Source: Oscillospiraceae bacterium
Lineage (GTDB): Bacteria; Bacillota; Clostridia; Oscillospirales; Ruminococcaceae
Direction of reading: 5' to 3'
NCBI GenBank assembly: GCA_018380115.1
Contig: JAGZUF010000011.1
Location: forward strand, 1-64,000
Length of the DNA stretch: 64,000 nt
The position numbers and the translations under genes are program-made. The notes below the pieces were generated by a model. That model saw only the letters and a list, made by a program, of their open reading frames with translations, made no database searches and was not told the DNA's origin. This document shows, one piece after another, positions 15,850 to 24,008 of the stretch; positions within the stretch are counted from its first letter, which is position 1, and the number at the start of each line of letters is the position of its first letter.

Positions 15850-17595
15850 ATGTTCGGTGAAAAATTTCAGCGGAAATACGCCCTCACCGGCCAGGGCGTA
15901 AAAAACACCAAAAAGGGCGCCTTCTGGACAGTCATTGTAAACCTTGTCGTGATGGGAAGCGTCAGTGTTCTGTATCTGATTATGGACGGATTTATGGGTG
16001 CGCTGACAGACGGCAGCCCGCTGCCCGGTATGGCGCTGGTTGCCGGCATGGTTGTCCTTTTTGCTGTCCTGTCGTTCATAACGCATCTGCAGCAGTATAA
16101 GGCGACCTACGGCCTTGTGTACAACGAGGTGAAGACAACCCGCCTGGGCCTGGCAGAGCGCCTGCGCAAGCTGCCCCTGGGGTACTTCGGCAAGCGCGAC
16201 CTGGCCGACCTCACCGAGACCATCATGGGCGACGTCAACCGCATGGAGCACGTCTGGTCCCATGTGCTGGGGTACCTGTACGGCGCCTATATTTCCACGG
16301 CGCTCATCGCCGTATGCCTGCTGGTGTACGATTGGCGCCTTGCCATAGCCTGCCTATGGGGCGTGCCGGTGGCCTTTGGCCTGCTGTTCGGCAGCCGAAA
16401 GCTTGCCGCACGCAGCGCCGAGCGCACCAAGAAGGCCGCCGTGCGCGTGTCTGACGGCATTCAGGAGGCGCTGGAAAATATCCGCGAAATTCGCGCCACC
16501 AATCAGGAAGAGCGGTATCTGGAGGGGCTGAACCGCAAGATAGACGAGCATGAGCGCATCATGATCCGGGGCGAGCTGGGCACGGGCATCTTCGTCAACG
16601 CCGCCAGCGTCATCATGCGCCTGGGTGTGGCCACCACTATTCTTGTGGGGGCGGAGCTTATCCTCTCCGGCCGCATCAGTTTTATGCTGCTGTTCCTGTT
16701 TCTGCTGGTTATCACGCGCGTATATGCGCCCTTTGACCAGAGCCTGGCGCTGATTGCCGAGCTGTTTGTATCCCAGGTGTCGGCAGACCGCATGATGGAG
16801 ATTTACGACACGCCCATTGCCGAGGGAGCAGAGCACTTTGAGCCAAAGGGGCATGATATTGTGTTCGAGCATGTGGGCTTTGCCTATGACGAAAAAGAGG
16901 TGCTGCACGATGTGAGCTTTACTGCAAAGGAAGGGCAGGTGACGGCACTGGTGGGGCCGTCCGGCTCCGGCAAAAGCACCTGCGCCCGGCTGGCGGCAAG
17001 GCTGTGGGATGTCACCAGAGGCTCTATTCGAGTGGGCGGCGTAGATATCTCCACCGTAGACCCGGAGGTGCTGCTGCGCGATTATTCCATGGTGTTTCAG
17101 GATGTGGTGCTGTTTGACGACACCGTGATGGAAAACATCCGTCTGGGCAAGCGCGGCGCCACGGACGAGGAGGTGCGCGCCGCGGCAAAGGCCGCAAACT
17201 GCGATGAATTTGTCCGCAGGCTTCCGCAGGGCTATGATACGCCCATCGGTGAGAACGGGGCCAGGCTCTCCGGCGGCGAGCGCCAGCGCATCTCCATTGC
17301 GCGGGCCCTGTTAAAGGATGCGCCCATTGTGCTGCTGGATGAAGCTACAGCGAGCCTGGACGTGGAAAACGAGACAAAGGTGCAGCAGGCGCTTTCCCGC
17401 CTGCTTGCGGGCAAGACCGTGCTGGTGATTGCCCACCGCATGCGCACGGTAGAGGCGGCTGACAAAATTGTGGTTTTAGCAGGCGGCAGGGTAGCGGAAG
17501 AGGGCGCGCCCGCACAGTTGATGGAAAAAGGCGGCCTGTATCACCGCATGGTGGAGCTGCAGCGGCAGAGCGCCGGCTGGAAGCTGAAGGATTAA
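15850..17595 (+). CDS. ABC permease-ATPase, YbtQ/IrtB-like partner
   Basis: A 581-residue half-transporter starting at the base after its partner's stop. Six membrane helices (about 25-305) are followed by Walker A GPSGSGKST, signature LSGGERQR and Walker B VLLDEATAS. It probably forms a heterodimer with the 600-residue protein. The operator and neighbours give the same iron/siderophore context. No terminator follows at once; a dispersed repeat (17611-17804) and then a bidirectional terminator come next. Confidence 0.9.
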   Translation: MFGEKFQRKYALTGQGVKNTKKGAFWTVIVNLVVMGSVSVLYLIMDGFMGALTDGSPLPGMALVAGMVVLFAVLSFITHLQQYKATYGLVYNEVKTTRLGLAERLRKLPLGYFGKRDLADLTETIMGDVNRMEHVWSHVLGYLYGAYISTALIAVCLLVYDWRLAIACLWGVPVAFGLLFGSRKLAARSAERTKKAAVRVSDGIQEALENIREIRATNQEERYLEGLNRKIDEHERIMIRGELGTGIFVNAASVIMRLGVATTILVGAELILSGRISFMLLFLFLLVITRVYAPFDQSLALIAELFVSQVSADRMMEIYDTPIAEGAEHFEPKGHDIVFEHVGFAYDEKEVLHDVSFTAKEGQVTALVGPSGSGKSTCARLAARLWDVTRGSIRVGGVDISTVDPEVLLRDYSMVFQDVVLFDDTVMENIRLGKRGATDEEVRAAAKAANCDEFVRRLPQGYDTPIGENGARLSGGERQRISIARALLKDAPIVLLDEATASLDVENETKVQQALSRLLAGKTVLVIAHRMRTVEAADKIVVLAGGRVAEEGAPAQLMEKGGLYHRMVELQRQSAGWKLKD

Positions 17596-17610
17596 GCCGG
17601 GCGGCGCAAA

Positions 17611-17804
17611 GCCAGGCCAGGAAAGGGCAGGATATTGGCAGGCCTCTCAAAAGATACTGAAAAATCCGCCGCCTGCAGCACCTGCCCCACAGCCCGCAAA
17701 CGGGTATTGCTTTTCAAAATTAACTTTTTGTGAACCGCGAAGTTGCCGTTCATTTCCCGTTTCGCCCGCTGCCTGAAGTGAAAGCTTTTTGCTCTTTCCG
17801 GCAG
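17611..17804 (-). repeat. dispersed intergenic repeat, copy 2
   Basis: Reverse-orientation copy. Read on the minus strand it gives CTGCCGGAAAGAGCAAAAAG, then GGGGCAGGTGCTGCAGGCGG, then TTTCAGTATCTTTTGAGAGG, the same order of blocks as in copies 1, 3 and 4. It lies between the ABC pair and its terminator. Confidence 0.8.
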
Positions 17805-17832
17805 GGCTGGGGTTTATATCGCAAAAGTATAT

Positions 17833-17877
17833 AAAAAGGCGGAGCCCGGAGAAACTCTCCGGGCTCCGCCTTTTTTC
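17833..17877. terminator. bidirectional terminator
   Basis: AAGGCGGAGCCCGGAGA pairs with TCTCCGGGCTCCGCCTT and has A-runs on one side and T-runs on the other, between convergent genes. Confidence 0.9.
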
Positions 17878-17925
17878 ACTTTACCGGGCGGGAGGCCCCG
17901 GCAAAGTATGCATTTTTAATAGTGC

Positions 17926-18471
17926 TTATCCGGCCGTGCCGCCCTTGCCCGGGGCAGGCTGCCCGGCGGCATGAAAGGGCGCGGTACCGGCATACCATGC
18001 AGCGCCCTCCTTCACCCGGGCGGCAAGCTGAGGCGTCACAGGGCCGCGCACCCTGCCGGGCACGCCCATCACCACACTGTTGGGGGGCACCGCCATGCCC
18101 TCTGTCACAAGGGCCCCTGCGGCCACCACGCTGCCCGCGCCGATGTGCGCGCCGGAAAGCACGGTGGCGTGCATGCCGATAAGCGCGCCGTCCTCCACCG
18201 TGCAGCCGTGCACCAGCGCACAGTGGCCTATGGTGACGCCGCAGCCCACGCATACGTCGTGCCCGGCGGCGGTGTGCAGCACGGCGCCGTCCTGAATATT
18301 GGTGTCTTCACCCACTGTGATGCTGCCGGAATCGGCGCGCAGCACCGCGCTGTAATATACGCTTGTGCCGCGCTTCAGCGTCACGTTGCCCACAATGGCG
18401 GCGGTTTCAGCCAGAAAAGCGGGGCTCTCCAGCCTGGGGGCTCTGCCCCTGTATTCCTTGATGACAGCCAT
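17926..18471 (-). CDS. gamma-carbonic anhydrase family protein
   Basis: A 181-residue left-handed beta-helix protein built from hexapeptide repeats (for example GSITVGEDTNIQDGAVLHTA). It belongs to the gamma-carbonic anhydrase-like family (YrdA, PaaY, CaiE), cytosolic trimers with a zinc site. The histidines H76 (in VLHTA), H93 (in IGHCALVHG) and H98 are placed as the three zinc ligands. The ATG at 18471 is chosen because AAGGAGG lies 10 bp upstream; the longer frame from 18492 would include this ribosome site. Carbonic anhydrase activity is possible, but many members have no known activity. Confidence 0.9.
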   Translation of the reverse strand: MAVIKEYRGRAPRLESPAFLAETAAIVGNVTLKRGTSVYYSAVLRADSGSITVGEDTNIQDGAVLHTAAGHDVCVGCGVTIGHCALVHGCTVEDGALIGMHATVLSGAHIGAGSVVAAGALVTEGMAVPPNSVVMGVPGRVRGPVTPQLAARVKEGAAWYAGTAPFHAAGQPAPGKGGTAG

Positions 18472-18640
18472 GGAATATGCCTCCTTTTTCATGAGAAATT
18501 AACCTCTGCTGCCTCGGATAAGCAGCATCATAAGGACAGAAACGGTACAAATGCTTTCATACCTGCTAAATCAAACAAAAGAGCTTTGGGGCATATTAAC
18601 CCGAAGCTTTTTGTTTCATGGAGCCTTATTTTCTCTTGAG

Positions 18641-18682
18641 AAAAAATCAAAAGGGCGCGGCCGGGGTATGCCGGGCCGCGCC
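18641..18682 (-). terminator. pyruvate kinase terminator
   Basis: On the minus strand GGCGCGGCCCGGC pairs with GCCGGCCGCGCC-type sequence, followed by CTTTTGATTTTTT. The 200 bp to the carbonic anhydrase start show no other gene. Confidence 0.8.
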
Positions 18683-18707
18683 GTACAGCTTATGGGGGAG
18701 AAGCAGG

Positions 18708-20453
18708 TCAGTCCGGCATGGCGCGCACCACACCGCGCTCGGCGTCCACTGAGATATGCATGCCGTCCTCCAGCTTTTTTGTGGCGCCCAGCGCGCCCAC
18801 AATCACAGGCTTGCCCAGCGTCAGGCCCACAATGGCCGCATGGCTGTTGGCCCCGGCCTCTTCGGTGATGATGGCGGCCGCATGGCGCACGGCGGTGAGC
18901 ATCTCATTGTCTGTGGCAGGCACCACCAACACATCGCCGTCCTTGCATTTGTGGTTGGCCTCCTCGGCGTTGTGGCACACGCAGGCGCGGCCCGTGCCGT
19001 TTTTGCTGCCCACACCCACACCGGTGAGCAGGGCGTCGCCCACAAGGTGGGCCTTTATCATGTTCGTGGTGCCCGAAATGCCGACGGGCACGCCCGCGGT
19101 GAGCACTACAAGGTCGCCGTCCGCCACCATCTGCGCATTTTTGGCCGTGGCAACAGCCTTGTCGATGAGCTCGTCGGTGCTGTGCGCGTATTCCATGCAC
19201 AGCGGCGTAATGCCCCACGAAAGCGAAAGCTGGCGGAATACCTGACGCGTCAGCGTGCAGGCGAGAATATCGGTGTTCGGGCGGTATTTGCAAAGCAGCC
19301 TTGCAGTTTCGCCGCTCTTTGTCACGGTGATAATAGCATTGGCGTGGATATCCATGGCCGTGGTGCAGGCGGCATGGGCCACGGCGTCGGCCACGCTCAT
19401 GTGCGCCTCGGGCGCGCGCTGGCGCAGGCGCTTGCCGTAGTTGATGTCGCTTTCCGTGCGCCAGGCAATGGCGGCCATCGTCTGCACGGCCTGCACGGGC
19501 CAGCGCCCGGCCGCCGTCTCGCCCGAAAGCATAATGGCCGAGGTGCCGTCGTAAATGGCGTTGGCCACATCTGTAATTTCGGCGCGGGTGGGGCGGGGGT
19601 GCTCCATCATGCTCTCCAGCATCTGGGTGGCGGTGATGACGGGCTTGCCCGCGTTGTAGCAGCGCCAGATGATGTCCTTCTGGATGATGGGGATTTCAGT
19701 GAAGTCTATCTCAACGCCCATGTCGCCGCGGGCCACCATGATGCCGTCGGATACAGAGAGTATCTCTTCAATGTTGTTTACGCCCTCGCGGTTTTCTATC
19801 TTGGCAATAATCTTGATAAAGTCGCACTTGCACTCGTCCAGCACGCGGCGTATCTCCAGCACGTCGGCGGCGCTGCGCACGAACGAGGCGGCGATGAAAT
19901 CGAACCCCTGCTCTACGCCGAAGCGGATGTCGTCCTTATCCTGCGCCGTCATATACGGCATCGAAAGGTGCACGTCCGGCACGTTCACGCCCTTATGGTT
20001 CGACACGGGGCCGTCGTTCTTTACAGTGCACACAATGTCGCCGCCGTCGATGTCCTTCACCGTCAGGGCGATAAGCCCGTCGTCCAGCAGGATGCGCGCG
20101 CCGGGGCGCACATCCTGCGGCAGCTCTTTATAGGTGATGGAGCAGATATTCTCATCGCCCATCACTTCGCGGGTGGTGAGGGTGAACGTCTGCCCGGCCT
20201 TCAGCTGCACCCTGCCGTTTTTGAAATCGCGCAGGCGTATTTCGGGGCCCTTTGTGTCCAGCAGGGCGGCGACGGGCATATCCAGCTCGTCGCGCAGCTT
20301 CTGCAGCTGTGCCAGACGGCGCGCGTGGTCCTCATGGGTGCCGTGCGAGAAGTTGAAGCGGGCCACATTCATGCCCGCACATATCATGTCGCGCAGCACG
20401 CCCTCCCTGTCGGTGGCGGGGCCCAGCGTGCATACGATTTTCGTCTTTCTCAT
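18708..20453 (-). CDS. pyk: pyruvate kinase
   Basis: A 581-residue pyruvate kinase that turns phosphoenolpyruvate and ADP into pyruvate and ATP. It has the N-terminal RKTKIVCTLGPAT, the catalytic lysine region FIKIIAKIENREGV and the metal site VARGDMGVEI. The barrel, lid and C-domain end near residue 475. It is longer than the E. coli enzyme because of an extra C-terminal PEP-utilising-type domain (EEAGANSHAAIVGLTLGKP), common in Firmicutes. The ATG at 20453 (MRKTKIV) is preferred over one three codons upstream because of its spacing to GAGAGGTG. Confidence 0.98.
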   Translation of the reverse strand: MRKTKIVCTLGPATDREGVLRDMICAGMNVARFNFSHGTHEDHARRLAQLQKLRDELDMPVAALLDTKGPEIRLRDFKNGRVQLKAGQTFTLTTREVMGDENICSITYKELPQDVRPGARILLDDGLIALTVKDIDGGDIVCTVKNDGPVSNHKGVNVPDVHLSMPYMTAQDKDDIRFGVEQGFDFIAASFVRSAADVLEIRRVLDECKCDFIKIIAKIENREGVNNIEEILSVSDGIMVARGDMGVEIDFTEIPIIQKDIIWRCYNAGKPVITATQMLESMMEHPRPTRAEITDVANAIYDGTSAIMLSGETAAGRWPVQAVQTMAAIAWRTESDINYGKRLRQRAPEAHMSVADAVAHAACTTAMDIHANAIITVTKSGETARLLCKYRPNTDILACTLTRQVFRQLSLSWGITPLCMEYAHSTDELIDKAVATAKNAQMVADGDLVVLTAGVPVGISGTTNMIKAHLVGDALLTGVGVGSKNGTGRACVCHNAEEANHKCKDGDVLVVPATDNEMLTAVRHAAAIITEEAGANSHAAIVGLTLGKPVIVGALGATKKLEDGMHISVDAERGVVRAMPD

Positions 20454-20485
20454 AAAAAACACCTCTCTTTTCTTTAACCTGCATT

Positions 20486-20514
20486 ATTATACACACTTTG
20501 GGTGCAATGCGCAA
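20486..20514 (-). promoter_or_regulatory. pyk promoter
   Basis: On the minus strand TTGCGC (20514-20509), a 17-bp spacer and a perfect TATAAT (20491-20486). It is divergent from the deoB promoter. Confidence 0.75.
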
Positions 20515-20522
20515 TGAATCCC

Positions 20523-20551
20523 GTGACACTGTACAAAAAATTTGCTATAAT
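20523..20551 (+). promoter_or_regulatory. deoB promoter
   Basis: GTGACA (20523-20528), 17-bp spacer, TATAAT (20546-20551), about 100 bp before the deoB start. Confidence 0.75.
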
Positions 20552-20649
20552 ATTACAAAGAACTTGCGCTGTGTGCCTGTGTGAGGGCGGGCGCAGCAAA
20601 AAGGGCCTCCCCGGCGCGCTGTGCGCCCGGCAGAAAGGATGTTCCGTGT

Positions 20650-21810
20650 ATGGCAAAACGTGTGTTTCTTATCGTGCTGGACAGCTTCGGCATCGGCGAA
20701 ATGCCGGATGCCGCCAGCTTCGGCGACGAGGGCTCCAACACCCTGGGCGCTATTGTAAAAAGCGGAAAATATGCCACTCCCATGCTGCAGAAGATGGGGC
20801 TGTTCAATATTGAGGGCGTAGCCTGCGGCAAACCGGCCAGGCGCCCGTTGGCGGCGTTTGCGCGCCTGGCCGAGGTGTCGGTGGGAAAAGATACCACCAC
20901 CGGCCACTGGGAAATGGCGGGTGCCGAAAGCGGAAAGCCCCTGCCTGTGTATCCGCACGGCTTCCCGGCGGAGCTTATCCATGCCTTTGAAGAAAAAACA
21001 GGCTGCCAAACATTGTGCAACAAACCTTATTCCGGCACGGAAGTGCTGAAGGATTACGGCGAGGAGCACATGCGCACCGGCGCACTCATTGTATACACTT
21101 CGGCAGACAGCGTGTTCCAGATAGCTGCGCATGAAAGCGTGGTGCCCGTGGCCGAGCTGTACCGTTATTGCGAGCTTGCGCGCGGCATGCTGGACGTAGG
21201 GCGTGTGATTGCGCGCCCATTCGCCGGTACCTGTGCGGCAGATTTCAGGCGTACGGCGAACCGGCACGATTACTCATTGAAGCCGCCAAAGCCCACCATG
21301 CTGGACGCCATTCATGCCTCCGGGCTGGATACCATCGGCGTAGGAAAAATTTACGACATTTTCGACGGGCAGGGCGTCAGTGAAAAAATTAGGACGACAG
21401 GCAACGACAACGGCATGGAAGTGACGCTGGAGCTGGCAAAGCGGGATTTTTCCGGCCTTGCCTTTGTAAACCTGGTGGATTTCGACATGCTGTACGGCCA
21501 CCGCAACGATGTGGACGGCTATGCCGCCGCGGCCACGCGCTTTGACGGATATCTGGTGCAGCTTGTAAAGCTTCTTGGGCCGGATGACCTGCTGCTTATC
21601 ACGGCGGACCATGGGTGCGACCCGTCCACCCCCTCCACAGACCACTCGCGGGAATATGTGCCCCTGCTGGCCTTTGGCAGCCATGTGCGCGAAGGGGTAA
21701 ACCTGGGCACGCGCCGCAGCTTTGGCTGCGTTGCCTGCACGGTGTGCGATTATCTGGGCGTATCCGCCCGGCTGGACGGCGAGAGCCTTTTGAACGATAT
21801 TCTGCGCTGA
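20650..21810 (+). CDS. deoB: phosphopentomutase
   Basis: A 386-residue phosphopentomutase that interconverts ribose-1- and ribose-5-phosphate (and deoxy forms) in nucleoside salvage. Metal-binding motifs of the alkaline-phosphatase superfamily are present: VLDSFGIGEMPDA at the N-terminus, GKDTTTGHWEMAG (phospho-threonine loop), and ITADHGCDPSTPSTDHSRE near the C-terminus. Start ATG at 20650 follows AGAAAGGATG; a longer in-frame extension to 20581 has no family counterpart. It stands alone with its own promoter. Confidence 0.98.
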   Translation: MAKRVFLIVLDSFGIGEMPDAASFGDEGSNTLGAIVKSGKYATPMLQKMGLFNIEGVACGKPARRPLAAFARLAEVSVGKDTTTGHWEMAGAESGKPLPVYPHGFPAELIHAFEEKTGCQTLCNKPYSGTEVLKDYGEEHMRTGALIVYTSADSVFQIAAHESVVPVAELYRYCELARGMLDVGRVIARPFAGTCAADFRRTANRHDYSLKPPKPTMLDAIHASGLDTIGVGKIYDIFDGQGVSEKIRTTGNDNGMEVTLELAKRDFSGLAFVNLVDFDMLYGHRNDVDGYAAAATRFDGYLVQLVKLLGPDDLLLITADHGCDPSTPSTDHSREYVPLLAFGSHVREGVNLGTRRSFGCVACTVCDYLGVSARLDGESLLNDILR

Positions 21811-21906
21811 AGGCGCCCGCATGATGCAAAACGGTGCAAAAAGCAGTACAGGCCCTTGATTATTTTAGAAAAACAGGGTAAAATCTTGTCATAAAAGCAG
21901 CGCGGC

Positions 21907-21946
21907 GAAAGGGGCCCCTTTCGTATCCTCCGGCTTCCGGAGGATA
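21907..21946. other. two adjacent perfect palindromes
   Basis: GAAAGGGGCCCCTTTC (21907-21922) and TCCTCCGGCTTCCGGAGGA (about 21926-21944) sit 115 bp after deoB. Neither is followed by a T-run, so they are weak terminator candidates or operator-like elements. Confidence 0.4.
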
Positions 21947-21972
21947 ACCTGCGCCGTCTGCCCCCATGCGGC

Positions 21973-22022
21973 AAAAAAAGGCCCGGCAGGGCGCCGTACT
22001 TCGCGGGCGCGCTTTGCCGGGC
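21973..22022 (-). terminator. terminator of the YdcF-family gene
   Basis: On the minus strand GCCCGGCA pairs with TGCCGGGC, with an inner GCGC-rich stem, followed by CTTTTTTTG. Confidence 0.8.
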
Positions 22023-22114
22023 GTGTGAAAATTTTGCCGCTTTGTGAAACAGGATGGATACAAATGCCGTTTATAGTAGAGAGATAAAACAGGGGAAAGG
22101 GGCGCTGCGCGCGT

Positions 22115-22861
22115 TCAGCCAAACACCCACACATGGCATACGGCCAGCACTTCGCGCAGATAGCTGGGGGCAATGGTGCCGAAGCTGATAGAGGCAGGGA
22201 CGGCGCGGGCATTTGTGAACCCGGCCTTGCGCGCAAAGATGCCGGAACGGTAGATGTGAAAGCGGTTCGTGACATAGGCGATGGGTTCGTCTGCGCCGAC
22301 ACCTGCCTGCTCCAGCAGCACACGGGAAAATTCGAAGTTCTGCTCGGTAGATTCGCTTTTGTCCTCTTTTATGATATTCTCCTGCGGCACGCCGCGCGCG
22401 GCCAGATAGCGCGCCATGGCTTCGGCTTCCGGAATGGCTTCGTCCGGCCCCTGGCCGCCGCTCACCACCAGCAGAACGTCCGGGTTTTCGCGGTAATAAT
22501 CCAGCGCGGCGTCCAGCCTGCGCGCTAGAAGGCCGCTTACCTGTTCGCCCCGCAGCCCGGCGCCCAGCACCACCACGGCCTTTTCATTGCCCGTGGCCGG
22601 GTGGGCAAAGCTGGCTGTAAACAGGCCCAGGGCAAACAGAAGGTAGGCCCCGCACCCGGCAAAAAATACATATTTCAGCACGCGCCCCGCGCCCGCGGCG
22701 CAGAAGGCGTCGATGCGCTTTTGAAACAGGGCGTACACCCACACTGCCGCAGTGATGCCGTACATCATGGCATTGCCCAGCGTCAGGTTGGTGCGCGCGG
22801 CGCGCAGGGCGCTGTCGCCCAGCAGGAAAATGGCGATGAGCCATACAAGCTTTTCTTTCAT
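22115..22861 (-). CDS. YdcF-family membrane protein (DUF218)
   Basis: A 248-residue protein of the YdcF/ElyC/SanA family. Two or three N-terminal helices (about 4-80) precede a DUF218 domain that begins VVVLGAGLRGEQVSGLLARRLD, contains LLVVSGGQGPDEAIPEAEAM, then EDKSESTEQNF and YVTNRFHIYRSG. Start ATG at 22861 after GGAGGG. ElyC acts in envelope integrity in E. coli; the enzymatic activity of the family is not settled. It has its own promoter and terminator. Confidence 0.88.
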   Translation of the reverse strand: MKEKLVWLIAIFLLGDSALRAARTNLTLGNAMMYGITAAVWVYALFQKRIDAFCAAGAGRVLKYVFFAGCGAYLLFALGLFTASFAHPATGNEKAVVVLGAGLRGEQVSGLLARRLDAALDYYRENPDVLLVVSGGQGPDEAIPEAEAMARYLAARGVPQENIIKEDKSESTEQNFEFSRVLLEQAGVGADEPIAYVTNRFHIYRSGIFARKAGFTNARAVPASISFGTIAPSYLREVLAVCHVWVFG

Positions 22862-22896
22862 ATTCGGCCCTCCGGCGGGCATGGCCCGCTGGCCTT

Positions 22897-22925
22897 ATTA
22901 TACCGGGCCTGCGCCAGCTTTGCAA
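22897..22925 (-). promoter_or_regulatory. promoter of the YdcF-family gene
   Basis: On the minus strand TTGCAA (22925-22920), 17-bp spacer, TATAAT (22902-22897). Confidence 0.7.
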
Positions 22926-22937
22926 TTTGGAAATTCC

Positions 22938-22966
22938 TTGCCAAAGCACAGGCGCTGTGATATGAT
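22938..22966 (+). promoter_or_regulatory. promoter of the ABC/Ig-like/FtsX operon
   Basis: TTGCCA (22938-22943), 17-bp spacer, TATGAT (22961-22966), about 100 bp before the GTG start at 23070. Confidence 0.65.
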
Positions 22967-23069
22967 AAATTAGAATATAAAATATGGTTTTTCTTTTATT
23001 TTCGCACGGGCTGCCTGCCCGGTGCGGCGCTTGCCGCGGTGCGGAAAACCGAAAAGAGGGAGGCGCAGC

Positions 23070-24008
23070 GTGAGACCTGTCATCACTGTGGAGCATTTGC
23101 GCAAGGTATACCGCGTGGGCGATGAAAAAGTAGTGGCCCTGAACGATATTGAACTAGAGATAGGCAAAGGCGAAATGTGCTGCATCGTGGGCGCCTCCGG
23201 TTCGGGCAAATCCACGCTTTTGAACCAGCTTGCCGGGCTGGAAAAGCCTACAAGAGGCCGTGTGCTCATTGGCAGGCACGAAATATCTGCCATGACGGAG
23301 GATGAACTGGCCTTGTTCCGCCAGCAGCATCTGGGCTTTATTTTTCAAAGCTACAACCTTCTGCCCAGCCTGACGGCGGCGGAAAACGTGGCCCTGCCGC
23401 TGATGTTTAAGGGCGTGCCAAAAAAGCAGCGCGAGAAAATAGCGCGGCGCGAATTAAAGCGCATGGGCCTGCTGTCCCGCGCGGGGCACAAGCCCACCGA
23501 GATGTCCGGCGGCCAGCAGCAGCGCGTGGGTATTGCCCGCGCCTTTGCGGCAAAGCCTGCCGTTATTTTTGCAGACGAGCCCACCGGCAACCTGGACTCT
23601 GTCACCACGCGGCAGGTGCTGCGCATGATGCTGGCCATGACGAAGGAAAACGGCATCACCTTTGTGATGGTGACGCATGAAAACGACCTTGCCGCCTGCG
23701 CAGACCGCATCGTCACCATCAAGGACGGCCGGGTGCTGTCCAACCGCCTGCTCACCGATGCAGAGAAGGAAGAGAATCGCAAAAAACTGTTCGGTGAAAT
23801 GGAGCAGGCCGATGTGGCCGAGCCGCAGACGACGGTGCGCGGCGATACGGGCGGCATAGAAGAGCCGCACACTACCCTGCCCGGAAGGCAGAAGGGAAGA
23901 AGGCCCGCCCGGGCGGCGAAAAAACAGGAAAGCGCACAGCCTGCGCAGAACACCGGCGGGGCACAGCCCGCGGAAAAGAGAGGGAACAACGATGAAACGA
24001 AAGAATGA
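23070..24008 (+). CDS. MacB/LolD-type ABC ATPase with a charged tail
   Basis: A 312-residue ATPase starting at GTG 23070 behind GAGGGAGG. Walker A GASGSGKST, Q-loop FIFQSYNLLPSLTA, signature MSGGQQQR and Walker B VIFADEPTGNLDS are complete and typical of the MacB/LolD/FtsE group. The core ends near residue 235; the last 75 residues form a low-complexity tail rich in Ala, Arg, Lys and Gln, which is unusual and may bind a partner. It overlaps the next gene by 17 bp and works with the FtsX-type permease two genes on. Confidence 0.93.
   Translation: MRPVITVEHLRKVYRVGDEKVVALNDIELEIGKGEMCCIVGASGSGKSTLLNQLAGLEKPTRGRVLIGRHEISAMTEDELALFRQQHLGFIFQSYNLLPSLTAAENVALPLMFKGVPKKQREKIARRELKRMGLLSRAGHKPTEMSGGQQQRVGIARAFAAKPAVIFADEPTGNLDSVTTRQVLRMMLAMTKENGITFVMVTHENDLAACADRIVTIKDGRVLSNRLLTDAEKEENRKKLFGEMEQADVAEPQTTVRGDTGGIEEPHTTLPGRQKGRRPARAAKKQESAQPAQNTGGAQPAEKRGNNDETKE

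Noticed and set aside
18756..20477. 573-codon frame on the plus strand opposite pyruvate kinase
   Set aside because: Shadow of a complete pyk; no motif and no ribosome site.
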